From positions 1 to 64,000 of the forward strand of contig JADCGF010000012.1 in NCBI GenBank assembly GCA_020249145.1: 64,000 nt of DNA, read 5' to 3'. This document shows, piece by piece, positions 1-12,064 of this stretch. Below the pieces are notes generated by a model. It did no database searches, had not been told where the DNA came from, and worked only from the letters and a program-made list of their open reading frames with translations. Every line of letters begins with the position of its first letter. The first letter of the stretch is position 1. The stretch comes from Roseomonas sp. Its GTDB lineage: Bacteria; Pseudomonadota; Alphaproteobacteria; Acetobacterales; Acetobacteraceae. A program made the position numbers and the translations under genes.

Positions 1-156
1 CTTGTCAATCTGATCATAGGCCGTGAAGGTCGCCCCACCCGCCTTCGCCAGAACCTTGGTGATCGCCGCCGTCAGCGACGTCTTGCCATGGTCCACATGC
101 CCGATCGTCCCGATGTTGCAATGCGGCTTGTTCCGCTCAAATTTCGCTTTGGCCAT
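1..156 (-). CDS. tuf: Elongation factor Tu, N-terminal fragment (runs off left edge)
   Basis: EF-Tu is the GTPase that delivers aminoacyl-tRNA to the ribosome. Only its first 52 residues are inside the window. They contain the G1 P-loop GHVDHGKT at residues 19-26 and the typical N-terminus [12 protein letters not shown], so the identity is secure. The ATG is at 156-154, 26 nt downstream of the rpsG stop. The gene is therefore the third member of the str-type operon. Directly following rpsG is unusual, because fusA (EF-G) normally sits between rpsG and tuf. Confidence 0.97.
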   Translation of the reverse strand, partial: MAKAKFERNKPHCNIGTIGHVDHGKTSLTAAITKVLAKAGGATFTAYDQIDK

Positions 157-182
157 TTTCGTGATTCCAGATCGGGGGTTGC

Positions 183-662
<480 letters not shown>

Positions 663-670
663 TCAGCCCC

Positions 671-1042
671 TCACTTCGGACGCTTCGCGCCGTAAAGCGA
701 ACGACGCTTGCGACGCTTGGCGATGCCCTGGGTATCCAGCACGCCGCGCAGGATGTGGTAGCGCACGCCCGGAAGGTCCTTCACGCGGCCACCGCGGATC
801 AGAACAACCGAGTGTTCCTGCAGGTTGTGACCTTCGCCAGGAATATAGCTCACGACTTCAAAGCCGTTCGTCAAACGCACCTTCGCAACCTTGCGCAGCG
901 CGGAGTTCGGCTTCTTCGGCGTGGTCGTGTAGACGCGCGTGCAGACGCCGCGCTTCTGCGGGCTGCCTTTCAGGGCCGGAACCTTGTTCCGGTCTGGCTT
1001 CGTCTCACGCCCTTGGGCGATGAGTTGGTTGATCGTCGGCAT
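671..1042 (-). CDS. rpsL: 30S ribosomal protein S12
   Basis: S12 lies at the decoding centre of the 30S subunit. The 123-residue product has the hallmark [13 protein letters not shown] loop and the second loop EGHNLQEHS. These are the two regions where streptomycin-resistance changes occur in other bacteria; both look wild type here. It is the first gene of the rpsL-rpsG-tuf unit. The ATG is at 1042-1040, and about 195 nt of leader separate it from a near-consensus promoter at 1236-1264. Confidence 0.98.
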   Translation of the reverse strand: MPTINQLIAQGRETKPDRNKVPALKGSPQKRGVCTRVYTTTPKKPNSALRKVAKVRLTNGFEVVSYIPGEGHNLQEHSVVLIRGGRVKDLPGVRYHILRGVLDTQGIAKRRKRRSLYGAKRPK

Positions 1043-1095
1043 GACGCCCCTTCAGATACCATCCAAAAGACCTTCAGCCTCGCCAAAAGGTAATG

Positions 1096-1128
1096 CCCGG
1101 CGCGGCACGACTTATCGTGCCCTCCGGG
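1096..1128 (-). promoter_or_regulatory. Two-part hairpin in rpsL leader
   Basis: CCCGG (1096-1100) pairs with CCGGG (1124-1128). Inside, GGCACGA (1104-1110) pairs perfectly with TCGTGCC (1115-1121) around a four-base loop. It lies in the rpsL 5' leader, about 55 nt before the start codon. There is no U-run on the transcribed strand, so a terminator role is unlikely; a leader or protein-binding structure is an inference. Confidence 0.55.
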
Positions 1129-1235
1129 CTTCCAATCGGCTGCCGGCCTCAGCCCCGTCAGGGGCGGCGCCGGCGGCGCAGCTTTGGGTCCAAATTCAGC
1201 AAGCCCCCCCAACGGGGAGTCGCGTAAGAAGCGGC

Positions 1236-1264
1236 CTTTTACGTCCCGCCCCGCTTCAAGTCAA
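1236..1264 (-). promoter_or_regulatory. Sigma-70-type promoter for rpsL-rpsG-tuf
   Basis: On the minus strand a -35 box TTGACT (1264-1259), a 17-bp spacer and a -10 box TAAAAG (1241-1236) precede rpsL. The arrangement matches the rplK promoter at 12627-12655 (TTGACG, 17 bp, TAAACG). This supports both as housekeeping promoters. Confidence 0.65.
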
Positions 1265-1349
1265 GCGCCGTTCACCTGTTGGAAGGGGATAATTCGACCT
1301 GTTTCCACAGCGAATTTCATCCCCATCACAGGCGCCGGCCACCCCCCCC

Positions 1350-4300
1350 TTATTCGGCGGCCTTCGGTTCCGGCAAGGCCGGCGATGCCGCCGCCAAACG
1401 GCCCCGATCACGCTGCGCGGCCAAGGCCCGCAGGCGGTTCATCACAGAACCCGTCCCCGCCGGGATCAGGCGCCCGACAATCACGTTTTCCTTAAGCCCC
1501 GCCAGGTAGTCCACCTTGCCCGCCGTGGCGGCTTCCGTCAGCACGCGGGTCGTTTCCTGGAACGAAGCCGCCGAGATGAAGGACCCGGTCTGCAACGACG
1601 CCTTGGTGATGCCCTGGAGCACCGGCTCAGCCACTGCCGGGCGCTCCTTGGCGGCGATCCGCTTTTCGTTCTCGATCTCGAACTCGATACGGTCCACCTG
1701 TTCGCCGATCAAATAGGTGGTGTCGCCCGGATCGGTGACCTCAACCTTCTGCAGCATCTGGCGAACGATTACTTCAATATGCTTGTCGTTAATCTTCACG
1801 CCCTGAAGCCGATAGACCTCCTGAATCTGGTCCACCAGGTAATCGGCCAGTTTTTCGACACCCAGCACCCGCAGAATATCATGCGGCACGCGGGGGCCAT
1901 CCACCAGCGGATCGCCCTTCTTCACATAATCGCCTTCCTGGACCGAGACATGCTTGCCCTTGGGCACCAGGTATTCGCGCGGCACCGGCGGTTCATCACC
2001 CACCTGTTCCGGCACCACCAGGATGCGGCGCTTCGCCTTATAGTCCTTGCCGAATTCGACGCGACCATCAACTTCGCTGATGATCGCATGATCCTTCGGC
2101 CGGCGCGCTTCGAACAATTCAGCGACGCGCGGCAGACCACCCGTAATGTCGCGCGTCTTGGAACTTTCACGCGGCAGGCGCGCCAGCACATCGCCGGCGG
2201 CAACAGTTGCGTTGTTTTCCACCGAGAGAATCGTACCCGGCGTCAGGAAGTAGATGGCTTCCGTGCCGTTTTCACGCTTCACGACATTGCCGGCCTCATC
2301 CCGCAAAATCAGGCGCGGGCGGAGATCAGCGGCCTTGCCGGGTGCCTTGTATTCCACGACTTCGCGGAATGAGAGGCCCGTCACTTCGTCAACGCGGTCA
2401 ACCTGCGTGACGTTTTCAATCAGGTCAGCGCATTCAACGCGGCCATTGCGTTCCGTGATGATCGGCAGGGTGAAGGGGTCCCATTCAGCGAGCTTCTGCC
2501 CGCGCGTCACCTGCACCCCATCTTCCGCAATCAGGCGCGCACCATAAGGCACGCGCTGACGCGACCGTTCACGGCCCTGCGCATCATACAGCGCGATTTC
2601 GCAATTACGGCTCATCACAATCGGCTGGTTTTGGCTATTGGCCACCACCACGCGATTGAGGATTTTGATGGTGCCTTCAGAAGCGGCTTCCACCGCGCTC
2701 TGTTCCGCACCACGCTGCGCCGCGCCACCAATGTGGAAGGTACGCATGGTCAGCTGCGTGCCAGGCTCACCGATGGATTGCGCGGCGATCACGCCAACCG
2801 CTTCACCGATATTCACCGGCGTACCGCGCGCGAGGTCACGGCCATAGCAGAAGCCGCAAACACCCTGGCGCGCATCGCAGGTCAGCACGGAGCGGATCTT
2901 CACCTGCTCCACGCCCGATTTTTCGATGCGTTCCGCCCGCACTTCGTCAATCAGGCTATTGCGCGTGACGATGATCTCACCTGTTTCCGGATCAGCCACA
3001 TCTTCCTGCGCGGTACGGCCCAGGATGCGTTCGGACAGGGAGGAAACGACTTCCGCCCCATCCATCGCCGCCCGCACGGTCAGACCACGTTCGGTGCCGC
3101 AATCCGGCTCCACAATGATGCAATCCTGCGCGACATCCACTAGGCGGCGCGTCAGATAGCCAGAATTGGCGGTCTTCAACGCGGTATCGGCCAGGCCCTT
3201 ACGCGCACCATGCGTGGAGTTGAAATACTCCAGCACCGAAAGCCCTTCCTTGAAGTTCGCGATAATGGGCTGTTCGATGATTTCCCCCGAAGGCTTCGCC
3301 ATCAGGCCGCGCATCCCGGCAAGCTGGCGCATCTGCGCGGGCGAACCGCGCGCACCGGAATGGCTCATCATCCAAACGCTATTGGTCGGCTTGCCGATTT
3401 CCTGGCGCTGAATTTCCTTCATCATCGCGCCGGCCACTTCATCCGTGCAGCGCGACCAGGCATCAACCACCTTGTTGTAGCGCTCACCGGCGGTGATCAA
3501 GCCATCGAGGTATTGCTGTTCGAATTCCTTCACCTCGGCCTTGGTGCGTTCAATCATGCCCTTCTTGTCGTCAGGCACGACCATGTCGTTCTTGCCGAAG
3601 GAAATCCCCGCGCGCGCCGCATGACGGAAGCCAAGCCCCATCAGACGGTCGGCGAAAATCACGCTCTCCTTCTGGCCGCAATGACGATAGACCGCGTCAA
3701 TCACGTCCGAGATATTCTTCTTGGTGAGCTGACGGTTCACCAACGCATAAGGCAGCTGCGGATGGGAAGGCAGCAAATCCGCAATCATCATCCGCCCCGG
3801 CGTGGTCAGCACCGTCGCCGGGCCGCCATTTTCGGTCGCGATATCCACCCGCGCATGCACGGCGGAATGCGGCGCAATCAGCCCATTCGCCAGCGCCTGT
3901 TCAATCTCACGCAGGCCACGGAAAATTTGCGGGCGGAATTTCAGCGCTTCCGTTTCTTCCGCGGTCAGGTTCTGGCCGCCCTTGGCGCCGGCGCTTGCAA
4001 TCAGCGCGCGCACTTCCTCCACGCGCTTTTGCGCCGCACGGAATTCCGGCGTTTCCAGGCTGAGGTAGTAAAGCCCAAGCACAATATCCTGGCTCGGCAC
4101 GATGATGGGCTTGCCATTCGCTGGGCTCAGGATGTTGTTGGTGGACATCATCAGGACGCGCGCTTCCAACTGCGCTTCCAGGCTGAGCGGCACATGCACC
4201 GCCATCTGGTCACCATCGAAATCGGCATTGAAGGCGGTGCAAACCAGCGGGTGAAGCTGGATCGCCTTGCCTTCAATCAGCACCGGTTCAAACGCCTGAA

Positions 4301-5603
4301 TGCCCAAGCGGTGAAGCGTCGGCGCGCGGTTCAGAAGCACCGGGTGTTCGCGGATCACTTCTTCCAGAATATCCCATACTTCGGGACGTTCCTTTTCCAC
4401 CATCCGCTTCGCAGCCTTGATGGTGGTGGCGTGACCGTATTTCTCAAGCTTCGAATAGATGAAGGGCTTGAACAGTTCCAACGCCATCTTCTTCGGCAGG
4501 CCGCATTGATGGAGCTTCAATTCCGGCCCCACCACAATCACCGAACGACCGGAGTAATCCACGCGCTTGCCGAGCAGGTTCTGGCGGAAACGCCCCTGCT
4601 TGCCCTTCAGCATATCGGAAAGCGACTTCAACGGGCGCTTATTGGCCCCCGTAATGGCGCGGCCACGCCGACCATTGTCAAACAGCGCATCCACCGATTC
4701 CTGCAACATGCGCTTTTCATTGCGCACGATGATATCCGGCGCGCGCAATTCCATCAGCCGCTTCAGGCGGTTGTTGCGGTTGATAACGCGACGATACAGA
4801 TCATTCAGGTCAGAGGTCGCGAAACGCCCACCATCCAGCGGCACCAGAGGGCGCAGTTCCGGCGGAATCACCGGCACCACGTCCAGGATCATCCATTGCG
4901 GATGGGCACCCGATTCGGCGAAGCTTTCAATCAGCTTCAGCCGCTTCACCAGCTTCTTGCGCTTGGCTTCCGATGTCGCTTCCTTCAATTCGGCGCGCAG
5001 CGTCACGGCTTCCTTCTGAAGCTCAATCCCGCCCAGCATCTGCTTCACGGCTTCCGCGCCGATGCCGACACTGAAGGAATCCTCACCGAATTCATCCAGC
5101 TTCGCCTGGTACTGATCTTCGTTCAAAAGCTGATGCAGCTTAAGGTCCGTGAGGCCCGGCTCCAGCACCACATAGCTTTCAAAATACAAAACCTTCTCAA
5201 GCTCCTTGAGCGACATATCCACCATCAGCCCCACCCGCGACGGCAGGGATTTGAGGAACCAGATATGCGCGACAGGGCTCGCCAATTCGATATGGCCCAT
5301 GCGTTCACGGCGCACCTTGGCCAGCGTCACTTCCACGCCGCATTTTTCGCAAATGATGCCGCGGAACTTCATCCGCTTATACTTGCCGCAAAGGCACTCA
5401 TAATCCTTGATCGGGCCAAAGATGCGCGCGCAGAAAAGCCCATCCCGCTCCGGCTTGAACGTGCGGTAATTGATGGTTTCCGGCTTCTTGATCTCGCCAT
5501 AGGACCAGGACCGGATTTGCTCCGGGCTCGCCATGGTGATCTTGATCTGGTCAAAAGTGACGGCCTGACCCGTCTGACCCAGGATTTTCATAAGCTCGTT
5601 CAT
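1350..5603 (-). CDS. rpoC: DNA-directed RNA polymerase subunit beta'
   Basis: This is the catalytic beta' subunit of RNA polymerase. The 1417-residue length is normal for alphaproteobacteria. The N-terminal zinc ribbon is visible as CLCGKY followed by CEKCGV. The Mg-binding active-site loop [12 protein letters not shown] lies about a third of the way in. A second Cys cluster [11 protein letters not shown] lies near residue 900. The C-terminal tail is Ala/Glu-rich ([10 protein letters not shown]). It is transcribed with rpoB, 82 nt downstream of it, and that gap carries a perfect 10-bp hairpin (5628-5652). Confidence 0.99.
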   Translation of the reverse strand: MNELMKILGQTGQAVTFDQIKITMASPEQIRSWSYGEIKKPETINYRTFKPERDGLFCARIFGPIKDYECLCGKYKRMKFRGIICEKCGVEVTLAKVRRERMGHIELASPVAHIWFLKSLPSRVGLMVDMSLKELEKVLYFESYVVLEPGLTDLKLHQLLNEDQYQAKLDEFGEDSFSVGIGAEAVKQMLGGIELQKEAVTLRAELKEATSEAKRKKLVKRLKLIESFAESGAHPQWMILDVVPVIPPELRPLVPLDGGRFATSDLNDLYRRVINRNNRLKRLMELRAPDIIVRNEKRMLQESVDALFDNGRRGRAITGANKRPLKSLSDMLKGKQGRFRQNLLGKRVDYSGRSVIVVGPELKLHQCGLPKKMALELFKPFIYSKLEKYGHATTIKAAKRMVEKERPEVWDILEEVIREHPVLLNRAPTLHRLGIQAFEPVLIEGKAIQLHPLVCTAFNADFDGDQMAVHVPLSLEAQLEARVLMMSTNNILSPANGKPIIVPSQDIVLGLYYLSLETPEFRAAQKRVEEVRALIASAGAKGGQNLTAEETEALKFRPQIFRGLREIEQALANGLIAPHSAVHARVDIATENGGPATVLTTPGRMMIADLLPSHPQLPYALVNRQLTKKNISDVIDAVYRHCGQKESVIFADRLMGLGFRHAARAGISFGKNDMVVPDDKKGMIERTKAEVKEFEQQYLDGLITAGERYNKVVDAWSRCTDEVAGAMMKEIQRQEIGKPTNSVWMMSHSGARGSPAQMRQLAGMRGLMAKPSGEIIEQPIIANFKEGLSVLEYFNSTHGARKGLADTALKTANSGYLTRRLVDVAQDCIIVEPDCGTERGLTVRAAMDGAEVVSSLSERILGRTAQEDVADPETGEIIVTRNSLIDEVRAERIEKSGVEQVKIRSVLTCDARQGVCGFCYGRDLARGTPVNIGEAVGVIAAQSIGEPGTQLTMRTFHIGGAAQRGAEQSAVEAASEGTIKILNRVVVANSQNQPIVMSRNCEIALYDAQGRERSRQRVPYGARLIAEDGVQVTRGQKLAEWDPFTLPIITERNGRVECADLIENVTQVDRVDEVTGLSFREVVEYKAPGKAADLRPRLILRDEAGNVVKRENGTEAIYFLTPGTILSVENNATVAAGDVLARLPRESSKTRDITGGLPRVAELFEARRPKDHAIISEVDGRVEFGKDYKAKRRILVVPEQVGDEPPVPREYLVPKGKHVSVQEGDYVKKGDPLVDGPRVPHDILRVLGVEKLADYLVDQIQEVYRLQGVKINDKHIEVIVRQMLQKVEVTDPGDTTYLIGEQVDRIEFEIENEKRIAAKERPAVAEPVLQGITKASLQTGSFISAASFQETTRVLTEAATAGKVDYLAGLKENVIVGRLIPAGTGSVMNRLRALAAQRDRGRLAAASPALPEPKAAE

Positions 5604-5627
5604 GCGGCCAACCTCTTGAGCGGGGCC

Positions 5628-5652
5628 GCCGCCACGAACACCTCGTGGCGGC
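5628..5652 (-). promoter_or_regulatory. rpoB-rpoC intergenic hairpin
   Basis: A perfect 10-bp inverted repeat, GCCGCCACGA (5628-5637) and TCGTGGCGGC (5643-5652), has a 5-nt loop and fills most of the rpoB-rpoC gap. There is no U-run, so an RNA-processing or stability role is more likely than termination. That role is inference. Confidence 0.6.
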
Positions 5653-5685
5653 TGAGCGGTGAGAGAATAAGACTAAACCGATTCA

Positions 5686-8600
5686 TCAGACCGGGCGGTT
5701 TTCCAGATCCACATTGAGACCGAGCGATTTCAGTTCCTTCACCAAAACGTTGAAGGATTCTGGAATACCAGCCTCAAAACTATCCTGATCGCGCACGATC
5801 GCTTCATAGACCTTGGTGCGGCCCGAAACATCGTCCGACTTCACAGTCAGCATTTCCTGCAGCGTATAGGCAGCGCCATAGGCTTCCAGCGCCCAGACTT
5901 CCATTTCGCCGAAGCGCTGGCCGCCGAATTGCGCCTTGCCGCCCAAGGGCTGCTGCGTCACCAGGCTATAGGGCCCGATGGAGCGCGCATGGATCTTGTC
6001 ATCCACCAGGTGATGCAGCTTCAGCATATAGATGTAGCCAACCGTCACCTTACGCTCAAAACGCTCACCCGAACGGCCATCATGCAGCCAAACCTGGCCC
6101 GAGGTATCAAGCCCGGCCTTGTCCAGCATGCCTTCAATATCGGCCATGCGCGCACCATCAAACACCGGCGTCGCAATCGGGATACCCTTTTTCAGGTTCT
6201 CGCAAAGCTCCACCAGCTGATCATCGGCCATCGGCGCGATGTCGCGGGTGAAGACTTCCTCACCATAGATATCCTTGAGTTTCGCTTCCAACTCGCTGCG
6301 CCGCGCGCTGCGATGGCGATATTCATCCACCAATTCGCCGACCTGCCGGCCAAGATTGGCGCAAGCCCACCCCAAATGAGTTTCCAGGATCTGCCCCACA
6401 TTCATGCGTGACGGCACGCCAAGCGGGTTCAGCACCAGATCAACCGAGGTGCCATCTTCCAGGAAGGGCATGTCTTCCACCGGCACAACGCGGCTGACCA
6501 CACCCTTATTGCCATGGCGCCCGGCCATCTTGTCGCCCGGCTGAAGCTTGCGCTTCACCGCGATGAAGACCTTCACCATCTTCATCACACCCGGCGGCAA
6601 TTCATCGCCGCGCTGCACTTTCTCGACCTTGCTTTCGAAACGCTTCTGCAGCCTTTCAATCGCAGCATCGAATTCGCGCTTCATGGCCTCGATTTCAGCC
6701 ATCGCGGCATCATCCGCGACAGAAATCTGCCGCCATGTCGCCTTGGCGAATTCATCCAGCACTTCATCGGTAATCACCGTGCCGGATTTGATCGGCTTGA
6801 AGCCGCCCGTCGCCTTGCGGTTCAGCAGGCGTTCACGCAGGCGCGAATAGAAGGAACGCTCCTGAATCGCCTTTTCATCGTCGCGGTCCTTGGCAAGACG
6901 TTCGATCTCAGCACGCTCAATCGCCATCGCGCGCTCATCCTTGTCAATGCCGCGGCGAGAGAAGACGCGCACATCAACAACGGTACCAGCAACACCCGGC
7001 GGCAGCTTCAAGGATGTGTCACGCACATCGGAAGCCTTTTCACCAAAGATCGCGCGCAGCAGCTTTTCTTCCGGCGTCATCGGGCTTTCGCCCTTCGGCG
7101 TCACCTTGCCCACCAGAATATCGCCCGGATTCACCTCGGCACCGATATAGACAATGCCGGCTTCGTCCAGATTGCGGAGCGCTTCTTCACCCACATTCGG
7201 GATATCGCGGGTGATTTCTTCCTGGCCGAGCTTCGTATCGCGCGCCATCACTTCAAATTCCTCGATATGGATCGAGGTGAACACATCATCGCGCGCAATG
7301 CGTTCGCTGATCAGGATCGAATCTTCAAAGTTATAGCCATTCCAGGGCATGAAGGCGCACAGCACATTGCGCCCCAGCGCCAATTCGCCAAGCTCGGTCG
7401 AAGGACCATCGGCGATGATGTCACCCGTCTTCACCGCATCACCCACCTTCACAAGCGGGCGCTGGTTGATGCAGGTGGACTGGTTGGACCGCATGTATTT
7501 GCGCAACCGATAGATATCAACGCCGCTGGTGGACCCGTCGGAGGATGTCGCGCGCACCACAATGCGGGCACCATCAATCGAATCAATCACGCCATCGCGG
7601 CGCGCCACAATTGTCGCCCCGGAATCCCGCGCCACCGCAGCTTCCATGCCGGTGCCGACCAGCGGCGCATCAGCGCGGATCAGCGGCACCGCCTGGCGCT
7701 GCATGTTGGAACCCATCAGCGCGCGGTTCGCGTCATCGTTTTCCAGGAAGGGGATCAGCGCCGCCGCCACCGACACCAACTGCTTCGGGGAAACGTCAAT
7801 CGCCGTCACTTCTTCCGGCTTCACCAGACGGAAATCGCCCCCCTGACGGACGGAAACCAACTCATCCTTGAAGCGGCCATCAGTGTCCACATTGGCATCG
7901 GCCTGCGCGACAATCAGCCGTTCTTCTTCCATCGCGGACAAGTAGCGGGAATCACCCACAATCTGCCCATCCTTCACCAGGCGATACGGCGTTTCGATGA
8001 AGCCGTATTTATTCACCTTGGCGAAGGTCGCGAGTGAATTGATCAGGCCGATATTCGGCCCTTCCGGCGTTTCAATCGGGCAGATGCGCCCGTAATGCGT
8101 CGGGTGCACGTCACGCACTTCAAAGCCGGCGCGCTCACGCGTCAGACCACCCGGGCCAAGCGCCGACAGGCGGCGCTTGTGTGTGACTTCCGAAAGCGGG
8201 TTGGTCTGGTCCATGAACTGGGAAAGCTGCGAGGAACCGAAGAATTCCCGCACCGCCGCTGCCGCCGGCTTCGCATTGATCAGGTCATGCGGCATGACGG
8301 TGTCAATATCCACCGACCCCATGCGTTCCTTGATCGCGCGTTCCATGCGCAGCAAGCCGACGCGATATTGATTTTCCATCAACTCGCCAACCGACCGCAC
8401 GCGGCGATTGCCGAGGTTATCAATATCGTCAATCTGCCCGCGCCCATCCTTCAGGTCGAGCAGCACGCGCAACGTCGCCACAATATCCTGCTTGCGCAGG
8501 ATGCGCACATAATCCGGCACTTCTTCCAGCGAAAAGCCAAGACGCATATTCATCTTCACGCGCCCGACCGTGGAAAGATCATAGCGTTCCATGTCGAAGA

Positions 8601-9861
8601 ACAGGCCACGGAACAGCGCTTCAGCCGTCTCAGGCGTTGGCGGTTCACCAGGGCGCATCACGCGATAGATATCCATCAGCGCTTCGTCGCGGTTGGAATT
8701 CTTGTCCACCGCCAGCGTATTGCGCATCCAGGGACCGACCGCCTGATCAATCGCCAATGTCGGCAGGCGATTGAGCCCGATTTCCTCGATCAGGTTCAGC
8801 TTGGCTTCAGTCAATTCTTCGCCGGCTTCGGCCCAGATTTCCCCGGTTTCCATATTCACCAGGTCTTCCGCCACAAAGCGGCCGAGCAATTCAGCGCGGC
8901 TCACCAGCACTTCCGTCGTGCCCGCTTCGGCGATCTTGCGCGCAAGGCGCGGCGTCAGCTTCGCGTCCTTTTCTGCAACCACTTCGCCAGTGCGCGCATC
9001 CACCAGCGCTTCCGCCAGCTTCACGCCACGGAAGGCATCCGGGTCAAAGGTGCGTGACCAGCCCTTGGGGCCGCGCGCAAACACCACCTGGCCATAGAAG
9101 GAATTGAGGATTTCCTCGGCATCCATGCCGCGCACTTCCTGCGGTTCAAGCTGATCATTCCGATCAGCGCGCAGCATTTCAGTCGCGGCACTATCCAGCG
9201 CGTAGAGCAGCGTGGTGACCGGCAGCTTGCGCTTGCGGTCAATGCGAACATAGCAAATATCCTTGGCGTCGAATTCGAAATCCAGCCAGGAACCGCGATA
9301 GGGTATCACCCGCGCGGCAAACAGATACTTGCCGCTGGAATGTGTTTTGCCGCGGTCATGGTCAAAGAACACACCCGGGCTGCGATGCATTTGCGATACA
9401 ATGACACGTTCTGTGCCATTGATGATGAAGGTGCCGTTATCGGTCATGAGCGGCATATCGCCCATGTAGACATCCTGTTCCTTGATGTCGCGCACCGAAC
9501 GGCTGCCGGTTTCCTCATCCACATCCCAAACGATCAGGCGCAGCCGCACCTTGAGCGGCGCAGCATAGGTCAGCCCGCGCTGGATGCATTCCTCGACATC
9601 ATATTTCGGCTCTTCGAGTTCGTATTGCACGAATTCCAGGCGGCCGCGCCCGGCGAAATCATCAATCGGAAAGACGGAACGAAACACTTCCTGCAACCCG
9701 GTGACGGTGCGTGCATCCGGCAGCACTTCCATTTGCAGGAAGCTTTCATAGGATGCGCGCTGCACATCAATAAGGTTCGGCATCGGCGCCACTTCCGGCA
9801 AACGCCCGAAGCTCTTGCGGATCCGCTTACGCCCGGTGAAAGACTGGGTGATCGCGTTCAT
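5686..9861 (-). CDS. rpoB: DNA-directed RNA polymerase subunit beta
   Basis: This is the beta subunit, 1391 residues from the ATG at 9861-9859 ([19 protein letters not shown]). That start is preferred over an in-frame codon 69 nt upstream, because AGGA lies just before it and the protein then matches family N-termini. The rifampicin pocket contains the unaltered segments [17 protein letters not shown] and [14 protein letters not shown], predicting a rifampicin-sensitive allele. Further family hallmarks are [19 protein letters not shown] and the C-terminal [19 protein letters not shown]. It lies 196 nt after rplL, with a very strong hairpin in between, and is co-transcribed with rpoC. Confidence 0.99.
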   Translation of the reverse strand: MNAITQSFTGRKRIRKSFGRLPEVAPMPNLIDVQRASYESFLQMEVLPDARTVTGLQEVFRSVFPIDDFAGRGRLEFVQYELEEPKYDVEECIQRGLTYAAPLKVRLRLIVWDVDEETGSRSVRDIKEQDVYMGDMPLMTDNGTFIINGTERVIVSQMHRSPGVFFDHDRGKTHSSGKYLFAARVIPYRGSWLDFEFDAKDICYVRIDRKRKLPVTTLLYALDSAATEMLRADRNDQLEPQEVRGMDAEEILNSFYGQVVFARGPKGWSRTFDPDAFRGVKLAEALVDARTGEVVAEKDAKLTPRLARKIAEAGTTEVLVSRAELLGRFVAEDLVNMETGEIWAEAGEELTEAKLNLIEEIGLNRLPTLAIDQAVGPWMRNTLAVDKNSNRDEALMDIYRVMRPGEPPTPETAEALFRGLFFDMERYDLSTVGRVKMNMRLGFSLEEVPDYVRILRKQDIVATLRVLLDLKDGRGQIDDIDNLGNRRVRSVGELMENQYRVGLLRMERAIKERMGSVDIDTVMPHDLINAKPAAAAVREFFGSSQLSQFMDQTNPLSEVTHKRRLSALGPGGLTRERAGFEVRDVHPTHYGRICPIETPEGPNIGLINSLATFAKVNKYGFIETPYRLVKDGQIVGDSRYLSAMEEERLIVAQADANVDTDGRFKDELVSVRQGGDFRLVKPEEVTAIDVSPKQLVSVAAALIPFLENDDANRALMGSNMQRQAVPLIRADAPLVGTGMEAAVARDSGATIVARRDGVIDSIDGARIVVRATSSDGSTSGVDIYRLRKYMRSNQSTCINQRPLVKVGDAVKTGDIIADGPSTELGELALGRNVLCAFMPWNGYNFEDSILISERIARDDVFTSIHIEEFEVMARDTKLGQEEITRDIPNVGEEALRNLDEAGIVYIGAEVNPGDILVGKVTPKGESPMTPEEKLLRAIFGEKASDVRDTSLKLPPGVAGTVVDVRVFSRRGIDKDERAMAIERAEIERLAKDRDDEKAIQERSFYSRLRERLLNRKATGGFKPIKSGTVITDEVLDEFAKATWRQISVADDAAMAEIEAMKREFDAAIERLQKRFESKVEKVQRGDELPPGVMKMVKVFIAVKRKLQPGDKMAGRHGNKGVVSRVVPVEDMPFLEDGTSVDLVLNPLGVPSRMNVGQILETHLGWACANLGRQVGELVDEYRHRSARRSELEAKLKDIYGEEVFTRDIAPMADDQLVELCENLKKGIPIATPVFDGARMADIEGMLDKAGLDTSGQVWLHDGRSGERFERKVTVGYIYMLKLHHLVDDKIHARSIGPYSLVTQQPLGGKAQFGGQRFGEMEVWALEAYGAAYTLQEMLTVKSDDVSGRTKVYEAIVRDQDSFEAGIPESFNVLVKELKSLGLNVDLENRPV

Positions 9862-9955
9862 GCCTGTCCTGCTCTTCTCTATCTGTCCTGCCGGCCTACC
9901 CTGCCGGCCCGGGTTACCCGCTGAACGCAACCCCGGTCCGGGACCGGAGAAACGC

Positions 9956-10004
9956 GGGCACGGGCGGAACCGACCCCCTTTTCAGGGAAGTTCCACCCGC
10001 GCCC
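9956..10004 (-). promoter_or_regulatory. 15-bp hairpin between rplL and rpoB
   Basis: GGGCACGGGCGGAAC (9956-9970) pairs with GTTCCACCCGCGCCC (9990-10004) as a 15-bp stem. In the minus-strand RNA only two pairs are G-U wobbles. A small inner CCC/GGG helix caps it. It occupies the same place as the attenuator/RNase III site between rplL and rpoB in E. coli, and a similar role is inferred. The T-run lies on the plus-strand side, so it is not an intrinsic terminator for the operon. Confidence 0.7.
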
Positions 10005-10057
10005 AACCTTTTTCGCCCTGCCCCGGCAGCGGATGCCCAGGGCGCAGGCCTGAAGTC

Positions 10058-10438
10058 TTACTTCACTTCGACAGTGGCGCCGTTTTCTTCCAGCACCTTC
10101 TTGATCTTGTCGGCTTCGTCCTTCGACACGCCTTCCTTCACAGTCTTCGGCGCGCCTTCCACCAAATCCTTCGCTTCCTTCAGGCCAAGGCCCGTAATGG
10201 TGCGAATTTCCTTGATGACATTGATCTTCTTGTCGCCACCGGCGGCCAGAATGACCGTGAATTCCGTCTGCGCTTCGGCAGCCGGGGCAGCAGCGGCGCC
10301 AGCGGCCGGGGCGGCGGCAACGGCCACCGGCGCGGCGGCGGAAACGCCCCACTTTTCTTCCAGCATCTTGGAAAGCTCGGCAGCTTCCAGAACGGTCAGA
10401 GCGGACAGTTCGTCCACCAACTTCGCGAGATCAGCCAT
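10058..10438 (-). CDS. rplL: 50S ribosomal protein L7/L12
   Basis: This is the stalk protein that recruits translation GTPases. The 126-residue product shows the classic three parts. An N-terminal dimerisation helix ([20 protein letters not shown]) is followed by an Ala/Pro/Val hinge (residues about 33-56) and a C-terminal domain with [18 protein letters not shown]. The ATG is at 10438-10436, preceded by AGGAG about 10 nt upstream. It follows rplJ by 84 nt, as expected for the L10-L7/L12 pair. Confidence 0.98.
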   Translation of the reverse strand: MADLAKLVDELSALTVLEAAELSKMLEEKWGVSAAAPVAVAAAPAAGAAAAPAAEAQTEFTVILAAGGDKKINVIKEIRTITGLGLKEAKDLVEGAPKTVKEGVSKDEADKIKKVLEENGATVEVK

Positions 10439-10522
10439 ATCTTTGTACTCCTAGATCTAGTAGCTTGGTTTGGTTCTTGCAACTCCCCCAGGGCGGCATG
10501 CCTCCGGGGGCTAATCCGGGCC

Positions 10523-11038
10523 TCAGGCCGCGTCCTTCTTGGCGTATGCCGCCAACACCCGCGCCACCTGCCCACCAGGGGCCTGAAGCACGCCCGCAAT
10601 CCGCGTCGCCGGGGTCTGGATAAGACCCACAAGCTGCGCGCGCAGCGTCTCCAGGGACGGCAGCTCGGCCAGCGCCTTCACGCCATCGGCGTTCAGCGTC
10701 TGGGTTCCAAGAGCACCGCCCAGGACAACAAACTTATCGTTTGTCTTGGCGAACTCCACGGCGGTTTTGGCCACAGCCACCGGGTCCGATGACCACGCAA
10801 GCGCGGTCGGACCCTTCAGCAGCGGCGAAACGCCTTGGAAACGGGTGCCTTCGAGGGCGCGGGTGGCCAAGCGGTTCTTCGCGACCTTATACGAAGCCCC
10901 AGCCGCGCGCATCTTGCGCCGAAGCTCACTCACAGCCGCGACAGTCAGCCCGTCATTGCGGGCAACCAGCACGAAGGAGGTCTCGGCGAAGGTGGCGGCG
11001 AGAGATTCGACGAATTCGCGCTTCTCCGATCTTTCCAC
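10523..11038 (-). CDS. rplJ: 50S ribosomal protein L10 (GTG start)
   Basis: L10 is the stalk base that anchors L7/L12 dimers. I place the start at GTG 11038-11036, giving [17 protein letters not shown] and 171 residues, the family length, with GGAG about 11 nt upstream. An upstream in-frame ATG (11092) would add 18 residues ([18 protein letters not shown]) not expected in L10. The 317-bp region upstream is probably the autoregulatory leader. L10-family hallmarks in the sequence are [20 protein letters not shown] and [12 protein letters not shown]. Confidence 0.97.
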   Translation of the reverse strand: MERSEKREFVESLAATFAETSFVLVARNDGLTVAAVSELRRKMRAAGASYKVAKNRLATRALEGTRFQGVSPLLKGPTALAWSSDPVAVAKTAVEFAKTNDKFVVLGGALGTQTLNADGVKALAELPSLETLRAQLVGLIQTPATRIAGVLQAPGGQVARVLAAYAKKDAA

Positions 11039-11355
11039 TCTACGTCTCCGTCGGTGACCAGGGCCTTTTGGAAGGGCTCCAGCCGGGTTCACTCGGGGGC
11101 GGGCACCAACACGGCACCAACCCCGGTTCGCCTGTCAGTCCGGAACGCCAAACCAAGCCAAACCAGGGACTTACCCTGGATGGTCTCTGCTTGGGCACAC
11201 CGTCTATCTCCTGCGGGCCGCATGGCCCTTTACTGTCCCGAAGGACAACAGAAGGTCTCCGACAGGTTCGGGCATGGCCTAAGGCCATCCCCTGCCCGCT
11301 TGGCCCCGAAAGGACCAAGCGAATTCGATGCACGGCCAGGGGCCGCGCCGAAAAC
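11039..11355 (-). promoter_or_regulatory. rplJL leader (probable L10-binding autoregulatory RNA)
   Basis: The 317-bp gene-free region between rplA and rplJ is where bacteria carry the L10(L12)4-binding leader that represses rplJL translation. Visible structure includes ATGGCC/GGCCAT (11274-11279, 11283-11288). An 8-bp stem lies at 11299-11306 and 11312-11319, with one G-U wobble in the minus-strand RNA. The region also has several short complementary pieces. The role is assigned from position and structure richness; a covariance model was not run. Confidence 0.6.
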
Positions 11356-12060
11356 TCAATTCGCCGAGGCTGAAAGGCTGGTGACATCCACCTTCACGCC
11401 AGGACCCATGGTGGAGGAAACCGCCACCTTCTTCACATAGGTCCCCTTGGCGCCGGTCGGGCGGGCGCGCTGGATCGCTTCCACGAAGGCGCGGGCGTTT
11501 TCAACCAGTTGCGCCTCTCCGAAGGAAGCCTTGCCGATGCCGGCATGCACAATCCCGGCCTTCTCGGCACGGAATTCCACCTGACCAGCCTTGGCAGCAG
11601 TCACCGCACCCTTAACATCCATGGTCACAGTGCCAAGCTTCGGGTTCGGCATCAGGCCGCGGGGGCCAAGCACCTTACCAAGCTTGCCCACAAGGCCCAT
11701 CATGTCAGGCGTCGCGATGCAGCGATCAAACTCAATCTTGCCTTCCTGCACCAGGGCAGCCAGGTCATCCGCACCGACAACATCCGCGCCGGCGGCCTTG
11801 GCTTCATCGGCCTTGGCGCCACGCGCAAACACACCAATGCGCACGGTCTTGCCGGTGCCATGGGGCAGGCCCACCACGCCGCGCACCATCTGGTCCGCAT
11901 GGCGGGGGTCAATGCCAAGGTTCATCGAAATTTCGATGGTTTCGTCAAACTTCGCCTTGGCCGCGCCACGGGCGAGCTTTACCGCCTCAGCCAGCGCATA
12001 GGTCTTTTCGCGGTCAAAACCCGTATATGCCGCCTTCAGGCGCTTACCTTGCTTTGCCAT
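11356..12060 (-). CDS. rplA: 50S ribosomal protein L1
   Basis: L1 forms the mobile E-site stalk that helps release deacylated tRNA. The 234-residue product has the normal family length, the start [17 protein letters not shown], and the conserved [12 protein letters not shown] segment in the central domain. It starts only 4 nt after the rplK stop, which suggests translational coupling. In other bacteria L1 represses rplK-rplA. Confidence 0.98.
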   Translation of the reverse strand: MAKQGKRLKAAYTGFDREKTYALAEAVKLARGAAKAKFDETIEISMNLGIDPRHADQMVRGVVGLPHGTGKTVRIGVFARGAKADEAKAAGADVVGADDLAALVQEGKIEFDRCIATPDMMGLVGKLGKVLGPRGLMPNPKLGTVTMDVKGAVTAAKAGQVEFRAEKAGIVHAGIGKASFGEAQLVENARAFVEAIQRARPTGAKGTYVKKVAVSSTMGPGVKVDVTSLSASAN

Positions 12061-12064
12061 GATC

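Larger units (their letters stand above)
1043..1349 (-). promoter_or_regulatory. rpoC-rpsL intergenic region (307 bp)
   Basis: This gene-free stretch lies between the rpoC stop and the rpsL start, with both genes on the minus strand. It holds a strong candidate promoter (1236-1264), a long 5' leader with a two-part hairpin (1096-1128), and C-rich runs of 7-8 bases. I saw no clear rpoC terminator (stem plus U-run), so transcription may partly read from rpoC into rpsL. No open frame in it looks like a gene. Confidence 0.7.

Noticed and set aside
3210..5717. An 835-codon open frame antisense to rpoC
   Set aside because: It mirrors the rpoC codon pattern, is full of His/Arg-rich low-complexity sequence, and rpoC on the other strand is certain. 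High GC leaves antisense frames open by chance.
6514..9057. Long antisense frames (507 and 320 codons) across rpoB
   Set aside because: Same explanation as for rpoC; no family features and no ribosome-binding sites.
10523..11092. L10 starting at the upstream ATG 11092
   Set aside because: It adds a basic 18-residue extension absent from L10 proteins, and the GTG at 11038 has a good ribosome-binding site.
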